Assembly (NCBI GenBank): GCA_938084065.1
Contig: CALKDI010000100.1
Coordinates: 1 to 36,200 of the forward strand
Source: an uncultured Alphaproteobacteria bacterium
Lineage (GTDB): Bacteria; Pseudomonadota; Alphaproteobacteria; Bin95
Direction of reading: 5' to 3'
Length of the DNA: 36,200 bases
Made by a program: the position numbers and the translations under genes. Under the pieces are notes generated by a model. It was not told the origin of the DNA and did not search any database. It worked only from the letters and a program-made list of their open reading frames with translations. Below, one piece after another: positions 9,283-17,142 of this stretch (position 1 is the first letter of the stretch; each line of letters begins with the position of its first letter).

Positions 9283-11172
9283 CTATTCGCCGGCTGAAGC
9301 CTCCATCACCTTGGCCATGCGCTGGGCAAACGCGACGGGGTCGGGCAGGCTTTCGCCTTCGACAATCCGCGCCTGATCTAGCAGTAACCAGGCGTAATCC
9401 TCCATCCGGTCCACCGCATCTGGCCCAGCGTCGACGCTATCGGACAGCCGCTTGATCATGCTGTGACGCGGGTTCAGTTCCAGGATACGCGGCGCTTTAT
9501 CGACCTTTTGCCCGTGTTGGCGCATCAGGCGCTCCAGGTGCAGGTCCATATCGTTTTCATCCGCCACCAGACAGCAGGCGGAGTCGGTCAGACGGTCGGA
9601 GACGCGCACATCCTTTACCGCCTCGCCCAGCGCCAGCTTCACCGCTGCAATCAAGCCGCCGATAGCGCCCTCGGGCTCTTGGTCTTTTGGCCCGTCGGTA
9701 TCCGCGGCTTTGATCCCGGAGAGATCGGCACCAGCGCGGGTGACACTCTTCAGCGGCTTGCCTTCGTACTCCTGCACGGTAGAGGTCCAGAACTCGTCCA
9801 CCGGGTCGGTCAGCAGCAGCACCTCACCCCCCTTGGCGCGGAAGCCCTCCAGTTGTGGCGAGCGTTTCAGCGCCGCCAGATCGTCGCCGGCGATGGTGTA
9901 GATCGCGGTCTGGTTCTCCGCCATCCGCTCCACATATTGCGCCAGGCTGACCCAGCCATCGTCCTTTGTGGTGCGGAAGCGCGCCAGTTTCAGCAGCGCA
10001 TCTTTGTGGGCGGCGTCTTCGTAAAGGCCCTCTTTAACGACCGGCCCGAAATTCTCCCAAAAGTCGGCATAGGCCTCCGCGTCCTTATCCGCTTTCTGCT
10101 GCAACTCATTCATCACGCGGCGGGTCAAACCGTTGCGGATTTGGCGCAGAACGGGGTTGTTCTGCAACATCTCGCGACTGAGATTCAGCGGCAGGTCCTC
10201 CGAATCGACGACGCCGCGCAGGAAGCGCAGCCAGCCGGGCAGCAATTCCTCAACGCCCTCGGTGATGTAGACCCGGCGCACATACAGCTTCAGGCTGTTC
10301 TTGCGCTCTGGCTGAAACAGGTCGAACGGTTTTGAGCTCGGGATAAACAGCAGGCCGGTGTATTCGATATTGCCTTCTGCCCGCCAATGCAGCGTTGCCC
10401 ACGGATCATCCATGGCATGGCCGACATGGTGGTAGAATTCGTTGTACTGCTCCTCCGTGATCTCATTGCGGGGCCGTGCCCACAGAGCCGAGGCCGCATT
10501 CACCGTCTCCGGTTCCGCCTCCGCATCTTCGATCAGGGCCACCGGAATGGCGATATGGTCGGAGTATGTCTTGATGATCTGGCGCAGGCGGTGGGGCTCC
10601 AGCCACTCATCCTCACCCTCACGCAGGTGCATAGTGATGGTCGTACCGGTCGCTTCTCGCTCGGCCAACGCGACGGTGAACCGGCCGCGGCCATCAGATT
10701 CCCAGGAGTGGGCCACTGTCTCCCCCGCCTTGCGGCTGACCACGGTCACCCGTTCGGCTACCATGAAGGCAGAATAGAAGCCGACGCCGAACTGCCCGAT
10801 CAGTCCCGAATCCTGCTTGGCATCGCCGGAGAGCTGCTCGACGAACGCCGCCGTGCCAGAGCGCGCAATGGTGCCCAAATTCTCCACCAACTCCGTCCGG
10901 CTCATGCCGATGCCGTTGTCAGTCAAGGTTAGGGTGCGGGCGTCTTTATCCGGCTGCACCGTAATGCGAAAATCCGTCGCCTCGCCGGCCAAAGCGGCAT
11001 CGGTCAGTGCGCCGTAGCGCAGCTTGTCGCAAGCATCAGAGGCATTCGAGATCAACTCCCGCAGAAACACCTCCTTCTCGGAATACACCGAGTGCACCAT
11101 CAGATCGAGCAGTCGCCCGACTTCGGCTTGGAAGTCCATAGACTCAGATGATGACTCTGCGGTGGCATTCAT
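9283..11172 (-). CDS. htpG: Molecular chaperone HtpG (Hsp90)
   Basis: 'EVGRLLDLMVHSVYSEKEVFLRELISNASDACDKLRY', 'LTDNGIGMSRTELVENLGTIARSGT', 'GQFGVGFYSAFMVA'. Start chosen at MNATAES. Confidence 0.97.
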   Translation of the reverse strand: MNATAESSSESMDFQAEVGRLLDLMVHSVYSEKEVFLRELISNASDACDKLRYGALTDAALAGEATDFRITVQPDKDARTLTLTDNGIGMSRTELVENLGTIARSGTAAFVEQLSGDAKQDSGLIGQFGVGFYSAFMVAERVTVVSRKAGETVAHSWESDGRGRFTVALAEREATGTTITMHLREGEDEWLEPHRLRQIIKTYSDHIAIPVALIEDAEAEPETVNAASALWARPRNEITEEQYNEFYHHVGHAMDDPWATLHWRAEGNIEYTGLLFIPSSKPFDLFQPERKNSLKLYVRRVYITEGVEELLPGWLRFLRGVVDSEDLPLNLSREMLQNNPVLRQIRNGLTRRVMNELQQKADKDAEAYADFWENFGPVVKEGLYEDAAHKDALLKLARFRTTKDDGWVSLAQYVERMAENQTAIYTIAGDDLAALKRSPQLEGFRAKGGEVLLLTDPVDEFWTSTVQEYEGKPLKSVTRAGADLSGIKAADTDGPKDQEPEGAIGGLIAAVKLALGEAVKDVRVSDRLTDSACCLVADENDMDLHLERLMRQHGQKVDKAPRILELNPRHSMIKRLSDSVDAGPDAVDRMEDYAWLLLDQARIVEGESLPDPVAFAQRMAKVMEASAGE

Positions 11173-11213
11173 GATGCGGCTTCCCCTGCAATGAAAAATG
11201 GAATTGCACCGCA

Positions 11214-11241
11214 ATATGGTCAGATGTGAGGGGAGATCAAG
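11214..11241 (-). promoter_or_regulatory. Candidate heat-shock (RpoH-type) promoter for htpG
   Basis: Minus strand CTTGAT - 16 nt - CCATAT about 40 nt upstream of the htpG ATG; resembles the alphaproteobacterial RpoH pattern. Confidence 0.4.
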
Positions 11242-11272
11242 TCAGGTGTGATCAATCTATAGCAGAAGCGCT

Positions 11273-11383
11273 CCCCGGAGGTGGCGGAGCCGCCATCCGG
11301 GGCCGGTGTCATCCTTCGAACACCCAGGCGGCGGTGCTCGAAGGGTATGGCGATCCCGGCTCACCGCTCTGCGGCGGCCGGGA
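11273..11383. repeat. Cluster of three consecutive hairpins between tetR-type gene and htpG
   Basis: 11273-11302 (CCCCGGA..TGGCGG/CCGCCA..TCCGGGG), 11313-11344 (CCTTCGAACACC/GGTGCTCGAAGG), 11354-11383 (TCCCGGC/GCCGGGA). Confidence 0.85.
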
Positions 11384-11391
11384 AGCGAACA

Positions 11392-12009
11392 TCAATCTCC
11401 GTTACTGCCACGCAACCCGGCGCACAGCAGGTCCAGCGTCACGGCCAGGTCTGGCTCAACCCGGTCCAGTCCGTGTTGAGCGATCGCGAACGGGATGTGA
11501 AAGAATTTTGTGCCGAACTGTACGGCCCGCGCCGCTAGTGCCGGGTTGGCTACCCGGAACTCGCCATTCGCCACGCCCTCTTCGATCAAGGCGGTCAGGC
11601 GCACCAGGTAGCGTTGCACGTGTGCACCGACCACCGCCATGCCTTCGTCAGTTTCACAAATCATCTCCGACAGCTCGACGATCTTTGGCGCTTGCCGCAA
11701 TTCTTGCACGGTGTGAGCCACACCCTCGGTGATCGCGAACCGGATACGTGCCTCAGCCGACACCGATGGGTCGAGGCCGCGCTCAATGCAGGCATCCAAC
11801 TCGTCAAAGAAACTGCCGACCACCGCATGGCCAATGGCCTGCTTGTTGCGGAAATAGCGGTAGAGGTTACCGGCGGACATCTCGCACGCCTGGGCGATAT
11901 CGCCGATATTTGTTTTCGAATAGCCATAGTGGGCGAACAGCTCCGTAGACTGCCGCACAATCTGGTCGCGGGTTTCGTCCGCCGCCTCTGTTACCTGAAC
12001 GCGCACCAT
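11392..12009 (-). CDS. TetR/AcrR family transcriptional regulator
   Basis: 'RDQIVRQSTELFAHYGYSKTNIGDIAQACEMSAGNLYRYFRNKQAI' TetR HTH. ATG at 12009 preferred over the TTG at 12027. Confidence 0.93.
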   Translation of the reverse strand: MVRVQVTEAADETRDQIVRQSTELFAHYGYSKTNIGDIAQACEMSAGNLYRYFRNKQAIGHAVVGSFFDELDACIERGLDPSVSAEARIRFAITEGVAHTVQELRQAPKIVELSEMICETDEGMAVVGAHVQRYLVRLTALIEEGVANGEFRVANPALAARAVQFGTKFFHIPFAIAQHGLDRVEPDLAVTLDLLCAGLRGSNGD

Positions 12010-12020
12010 GTCCGCCCTGC

Positions 12021-13265
12021 TCACCAAAAATACGACAGTTTGAGCCGCACAAAGCTGTCACGCCGCAAATCATACTCTAAGTCGGAGCGCTGCGGGTTGA
12101 CGAAGACCTGCGCTTCAACCTCCGCCTTCCAACTGCCGAACACGCGCCGCTCAGCCTCCAACCGAACTGAGGTGCCGCCGCTCACCACGTCGGTAGTACC
12201 GATCAGCAGGACAGAGGTATCGCTCTCGTCGTTCAGCGCCAGGCGCATGCCGTAGATGGCGTCTTCCTCAAATGGCGTCAGTGCGGCGTCGCCGCGGCTA
12301 TCCCATGATCCTTCCAGGATCAGTCCCAGGTCGGCATTGGAATCCGCCACGCCAAACAGTGTGTATTCCAGACCGCCCGTGATCGCCACATAGTTGGTGG
12401 CCTCGCCATTGCGATCCAATTGGCCCTGCCGTCCAATCGCCTCCAGCTTCCACAAAGTTGCATCGCTGGTGTACTGGCCGTCAAAGCCGACCTGCGCAAT
12501 CGTGTCATAGACCGGTTTCAACGCGGTTGGCTGGCCCAGAGCGGTAAAGTTCGTTGGCTCGAACGCCGCATCGCGGCTGGTGCCATAAAAGCCGGAGATC
12601 CCGAAATCCACGTCGCCGATGACATGCGCCCAGCGCAGTGCGAAAGATGGCGCCCACTCGTCGCCATCGTTGCGAAAGTCCACAGCGCCCATATCCACCG
12701 GCAATTGCCCACGCAACCGCCCGTCCACGCCAGGAAAAGTCGGTTTGCGGAAATACGGCAGGTAATAGAGTGAGAACGCGCCAAAATCGCTGAAGCGCGT
12801 CGCCCGCAGCATCGGCTGACCGAGCTTATCCTCCAGGTCCAGACTTTCAACGCCGTCATCGCTGTTGATGATATCAACCAGATGCACCGCCTCGGTCTTG
12901 CCCCAGAAAACGAAATCCGCGCCTACCGTGAAGGCCCAGTTATCCGTGCGATAGTCCAGTTTGGCCTCGCGCACGTCAAAGTGGGTGCGGCGGTCGTCGG
13001 CGGCGTCCAACCGCAGGAACGGCGTTAGCTTGAACGCCAGATTACCATCCAGCCATTCGGCCAACAGCGTGGGCCGCAAGGCGACAGAGGCATCATGGTG
13101 GGCCTGACCGGCAAAGGCTGGTGATTCTGCAAACGCCGTCAGCTCCACCTCTGCCTGGCCAAAGAATTCCCAATGGCCTGGCACAAGCCCGCCCGTCGGT
13201 TTTTCAGCAGAAGCCGGCGCAGCGGCACACAGGGCCAGACTGGCGAGCGCAATTCTCCGCCACAT
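12021..13265 (-). CDS. Predicted outer-membrane beta-barrel/porin-like protein associated with RND system
   Basis: Signal peptide MWRRIALASLALCAAAPASA, alternating amphipathic strands, C-terminal aromatic 'RLKLSYFW'; 4 nt downstream of the RND gene. Confidence 0.65.
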   Translation of the reverse strand: MWRRIALASLALCAAAPASAEKPTGGLVPGHWEFFGQAEVELTAFAESPAFAGQAHHDASVALRPTLLAEWLDGNLAFKLTPFLRLDAADDRRTHFDVREAKLDYRTDNWAFTVGADFVFWGKTEAVHLVDIINSDDGVESLDLEDKLGQPMLRATRFSDFGAFSLYYLPYFRKPTFPGVDGRLRGQLPVDMGAVDFRNDGDEWAPSFALRWAHVIGDVDFGISGFYGTSRDAAFEPTNFTALGQPTALKPVYDTIAQVGFDGQYTSDATLWKLEAIGRQGQLDRNGEATNYVAITGGLEYTLFGVADSNADLGLILEGSWDSRGDAALTPFEEDAIYGMRLALNDESDTSVLLIGTTDVVSGGTSVRLEAERRVFGSWKAEVEAQVFVNPQRSDLEYDLRRDSFVRLKLSYFW

Positions 13266-13269
13266 CACC

Positions 13270-16200
13270 CTAACGCGCCATACGCGGCAGCACCTGGCTG
13301 TCGAAATCGCGCTCCTTCAGGCCAGTGCGGAATTCGTAATTCTCCCAGACCAGATCAGTGGATTTGCCGGTCTGCTGGTTTTCCATTCGCAGCACGTCAG
13401 CCCGCCAATACTGGTTCAGATACTGCTTATAGCCAGCGAAGGTCAGAGTCTTTTCCTGTTCACCGCGGCGATTGTAAAAGTCGATTTTGTATAGGCGATA
13501 ATGGTCCGTATCAATCCATCCGACCCGCTTAGAATAGCCAGACCGCGGGTTTTTTGGATAGCTCTCGACCACAAAGCAAGTCAGGCCTGCCTCACCCGGG
13601 CACGGCTCATCTTTGAGGTGTTTGTAGTCATAGTCACCAACCTCCTGACTGCCCAAATCCTCGTACGAGAACTCTGACGATACGAACTTGCCGGTGCGGT
13701 TCGATGAAGAAATGCGCTTCACCCGCTTGATGGCAGGCAAAAACAGCCATTGGTCATCATCTGCCGGCTCGATCTTGGAGTGGGTCAGCAAGGCAGTGCC
13801 ACGGATATCACGCGGTGTGCTGAAGACGATGATGCCCTTATCGCCATTTCCAGGAGACTGATCCTCCAAATTCAGCGACCGAAACTCCCGGCGGCTTTCG
13901 GTGCCGCGGGCATCGCGCAATACCATCGCGCCATTCACCGTCTGGTCGCCCCAGCCCAAATCGCGTTTGTCCGCCTCAACCGCAATCGCCAGGCCTTTTG
14001 CTTCAGCCGTCTGCGCTTCCGCTTTTCCGCTCAAGAGCGCAACGACAGCCGCAGTCACCAGTACGGCGACAGCCGCGGCACCTTTTTTCGCAACACCATT
14101 CGTCATCATCTTGGCTCCCGTCTTTCGTGACATGTTGTCGAGGGGGATTAGCAGCGCCGGTAGCAAGAAGAAGTCCGCTATCAGCGCAAAGGCAATCGTG
14201 ATCAGCGTCAGCTTGGCCAGATCGCCATTCACGGCAAAACCGCTGAACGACAGCACAAAGAAGCCAGCGACCAATGCCAGTGTTGTCACCAGCAGGGCCA
14301 TACCGACCCGGTCAAACACATAGCGCACCGAATCCTCTGGGGAGAGGCCTTTGCGCCGGGCAGTCTTGTACTTCATCAGGAAATGCACCGTGTCATCGAC
14401 GACAATGCCCAGCGTTGCCGCAATCACCACGGCAATCGCCAAGGTGACATAGCCAACGCTATAACCCCACAGGCCAAAGCCCATCAGCGCCGGCACCAGA
14501 TTCGGCACCAGAGAAATCAGGCCTATGCGCCAATCCCATAGCACCAGCAGAATCACGCCGGAAATCAGCACCAGCGCCACCACCGTGCCGCTCAACATTG
14601 CCCGCACATCCCGGTGAGAGATCAGCGAGAACACATAGCTGAGTCCCGTCGGCGTCGTCTGCAACTCAGGCGCGTTCGCGGCGAACCAAGCATCCGCTCG
14701 GGCCATGATGCCCCGCATTTGCTCCGTCGTCACAAACGGCATCGCCGCGTTGATCCGCAAGGCAGAGCGGGTGACGTTGATCTGGTCGGTTAAGTCCATG
14801 CCATAGTTCAGCGACAGCTCATAGAGGAACAGATATTGCGAGGCTTCTTCTCGCGTTTCTGGCAGCCGCAGATAGGCCGGGTCATCGCCATGCATGTTCA
14901 TGTTCAGGCGCTTGATTGTGTCGGTGACACTGCGGACATAGGTTACCTCCGGCTGTGCCCGCAACCAATCGGCAAAGGCGGCAACCTTGGCCAGATAGTC
15001 AGGATTGTTGATCCCCTGGTCCTCGCCGGAATCGACAGGCCATTCCAGCAGGTTCAATCCGGTCAGGTTCTCCTCAATAAAGTCCGTGTCGGTGCGGAAC
15101 TCATACCGTTCGTCGAAATAGCGGATGAAGTCGTCTTCGGCGACCAGTTTGGTCACACCAAAGCCCAGCCCGGCAACAACGAACAGCGAGACCGGCAGCA
15201 CCGCCTTGTGGTTCACCACAACGAACTCACCCAACGCCACCATCCACTTGCGCGCTGACGACGTATCCTGGCGCTGCTTCATCGGCAGGAAGGTGATCAT
15301 TGCCGGCAGTAGGGTCAGGTTCAGGAACCACGATACCAGCACGCCAAAACCGACCACATTACCCAACTCGCGGAAGGGCGGTGAGATCGAGAAGTTCAGC
15401 GAGAAAAAGCCGATGGCCGTCGTGATGCAGGCGACAGAGATTGCCGCCATATGCTCAGACAAGGCCCGCCGGGCCCATTCCTTGCGGTCTGCCGTCTCCG
15501 CCATCGTCTGGCGCACGCTAGCCAGCACATGCACCGCGCTCGCCACTGCCAGGATGGAGATCATCAGCGGTGCCAGGATGGTCACAGAGTTCAACGCCGT
15601 GCCGGTCCAGCCCAGCGAGGCCATGCCACAGAGCGCCGAAACCACGATCACAATCAAAGTCATCGCCACGCCAACCACACTGCGCAGCATCAGCCCGACA
15701 ATGAGCAGGATCGCGATAAACATCGCCGGCGTCAGGGTTGAGCCGTCTTCAGCACCCGAAACGGCAAACTGATTGTTGATCACCGTGCTGCCTGAAAGCT
15801 TTACGTCAACATTCGGGTAGGCTGCCTCAATGGCATCGCGCAGGACGAATGCCTCGCGCACCACCGTCGGCACTTCGACGGCTTTGTCGACTTGCGGCAG
15901 CTTGAACAGCACCTGAACCTGGGCCACATGGCCGGTGGCGGAGGTCATGCTGTTGACCAATTCCACCCGACTTGTCGCGATCTCCCGCGCAGCAGCCGCG
16001 GTCTCAGGCGATACAGCACTGGCATCAACCGAGGCCAGATCGCACGCGGCACCTGGCTGTTGGGCGCCATAGGGGAGGTCTGGCACCAGATCCCGCACCA
16101 GCATGTCGTCGCCCTCGGCCGACGTATTCTGGAAGTTGGTCAGCGAATTGACCCGGCGCACATAGGGCAATTGCCAGGCGCACTCGGTAATCCGGCCTTG

Positions 16201-16506
16201 CAGCGCCAGCATTTCCGGTGTGAAGACGTCGCCATCCTTTGGGACCAGCACGATCATCACATTATCGTCTTTGGAGAACTCCGCCTCGAAGGCATCCAGT
16301 GCAACGCGATCCGGATTTTCCTCGGAGAAAAACTGGCGCGCGCTGGGGTCAAAGCTGATCTTGGTAAGGCCGATAAACGCCACAGCTAACAGGGCCAACG
16401 TCACCACCGGCCAGACCCAGCGCATCGCCACAATCAGGCTGGCGAGGCGCTGAGCCTTGCCAGTTCCAACTGCCAGTGGCGCTTCAGTGTTGAGATCATC
16501 TGCCAT
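13270..16506 (-). CDS. RND/MMPL superfamily transporter fused to a C-terminal outer-membrane lipoprotein-sorting (LolA-like) domain
   Basis: 1078 aa. Residues ~1-799 have RND features ('AVVIAATLGIVVDDTVHFLMKYKTARRKG'). From M800 there is a signal-peptide-like segment, then 'IIVFSTPRDIRGTALLTHSKIEPADDDQWLFLPAIKRVKRISSSNRTGKFVSSEFSYEDL', typical of LolA-like lipoprotein-sorting proteins. Confidence 0.85.
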   Translation of the reverse strand: MADDLNTEAPLAVGTGKAQRLASLIVAMRWVWPVVTLALLAVAFIGLTKISFDPSARQFFSEENPDRVALDAFEAEFSKDDNVMIVLVPKDGDVFTPEMLALQGRITECAWQLPYVRRVNSLTNFQNTSAEGDDMLVRDLVPDLPYGAQQPGAACDLASVDASAVSPETAAAAREIATSRVELVNSMTSATGHVAQVQVLFKLPQVDKAVEVPTVVREAFVLRDAIEAAYPNVDVKLSGSTVINNQFAVSGAEDGSTLTPAMFIAILLIVGLMLRSVVGVAMTLIVIVVSALCGMASLGWTGTALNSVTILAPLMISILAVASAVHVLASVRQTMAETADRKEWARRALSEHMAAISVACITTAIGFFSLNFSISPPFRELGNVVGFGVLVSWFLNLTLLPAMITFLPMKQRQDTSSARKWMVALGEFVVVNHKAVLPVSLFVVAGLGFGVTKLVAEDDFIRYFDERYEFRTDTDFIEENLTGLNLLEWPVDSGEDQGINNPDYLAKVAAFADWLRAQPEVTYVRSVTDTIKRLNMNMHGDDPAYLRLPETREEASQYLFLYELSLNYGMDLTDQINVTRSALRINAAMPFVTTEQMRGIMARADAWFAANAPELQTTPTGLSYVFSLISHRDVRAMLSGTVVALVLISGVILLVLWDWRIGLISLVPNLVPALMGFGLWGYSVGYVTLAIAVVIAATLGIVVDDTVHFLMKYKTARRKGLSPEDSVRYVFDRVGMALLVTTLALVAGFFVLSFSGFAVNGDLAKLTLITIAFALIADFFLLPALLIPLDNMSRKTGAKMMTNGVAKKGAAAVAVLVTAAVVALLSGKAEAQTAEAKGLAIAVEADKRDLGWGDQTVNGAMVLRDARGTESRREFRSLNLEDQSPGNGDKGIIVFSTPRDIRGTALLTHSKIEPADDDQWLFLPAIKRVKRISSSNRTGKFVSSEFSYEDLGSQEVGDYDYKHLKDEPCPGEAGLTCFVVESYPKNPRSGYSKRVGWIDTDHYRLYKIDFYNRRGEQEKTLTFAGYKQYLNQYWRADVLRMENQQTGKSTDLVWENYEFRTGLKERDFDSQVLPRMAR

Positions 16507-16523
16507 GGGCTCGGCTCTCTATA

Positions 16524-16571
16524 GAATAGTGATTAATGAATTTTTTTGAAAATATTCATTAATCACTATTC
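16524..16571. promoter_or_regulatory. Perfect 18-bp inverted repeat (12-nt spacer), candidate operator
   Basis: GAATAGTGATTAATGAAT-ttttttgaaaat-ATTCATTAATCACTATTC, 18 bp upstream of the RND gene ATG. Confidence 0.85.
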
Positions 16572-16578
16572 GAGTCAA
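16549..16578 (-). promoter_or_regulatory. Candidate sigma70 promoter for the RND operon
   Basis: Minus strand TTGACT - 18 nt - TATTTT, largely inside the inverted repeat. Confidence 0.5.
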
Positions 16579-16631
16579 GTCCATTCCTAGCCCAAGAAAC
16601 CGATTGGGTGAGGGTTACGCAGAAATGGGCG

Positions 16632-16670
16632 AAAAAAAAGGGTTGGGACGCCATACGGACGCCCCAGCCC
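16632..16670 (-). terminator. Rho-independent terminator for the DUF35/thiolase-like operon
   Basis: Minus strand GGGCTGGGGCGTCC..GGCGTCCCAACCC (one mismatch, one G-U) followed by TTTTTTTT. Confidence 0.75.
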
Positions 16671-16698
16671 CAAAACCAGTGACACAGCAGGCTGTCTG

Positions 16699-17142
16699 TT
16701 ACACTACTTTCCAGTGCGCCAGCGTATAGGCCGGATCGTTGTCGCTGTGATGCTCAAACACCACCTCGACCTTGGAGCCGATCACCACGTCCTGGTGCGG
16801 ATCGCCCATCAGATTGCCGATCATCCGCACATTGCCGGCGCCAGCTAGTTCCACCAGCACAACGATATATGGCTCTTCTCGGGCGCGCAGGGCCGGATGC
16901 ACTGGGTGCCATGCACGCTCCCACGAGTAGATCGTGCCTTTGCCCTCGGCCTCGACCCAGCTGATGTCGAACGAATGGCACTTGTGGCAGATCCACTCCG
17001 GACCAAACTGGTGCGTGCCGCAGCCATTGCACTTCTGCACCATCAGCTTTTCGGCTTTCAGCCCCTCCCAATAGGGGGTGGAAAGACCGTCGCCCTCGGG
17101 TATCGGCGCTGGCAGGCCTTCTGGCAGATACGACTGGCTCAT
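16699..17142 (-). CDS. Zn-ribbon/OB-fold protein (DUF35 family), partner of thiolase-like protein
   Basis: 'VQKCNGCGTHQFGPEWICHKCHSFD' zinc ribbon followed by OB-fold. Start MSQSYLPEG overlaps the thiolase-like stop by 4 nt. Confidence 0.9.
   Translation of the reverse strand: MSQSYLPEGLPAPIPEGDGLSTPYWEGLKAEKLMVQKCNGCGTHQFGPEWICHKCHSFDISWVEAEGKGTIYSWERAWHPVHPALRAREEPYIVVLVELAGAGNVRMIGNLMGDPHQDVVIGSKVEVVFEHHSDNDPAYTLAHWKVV

Noticed and set aside
9463-10335. 290-aa plus-strand ORF
   Set aside because: Lies entirely antisense to htpG, whose translation is unmistakable; typical GC-rich shadow ORF.
15125-15772. 215-aa plus-strand ORF
   Set aside because: Antisense to the RND transporter membrane domain; low-complexity Thr/Ser/Ala composition.
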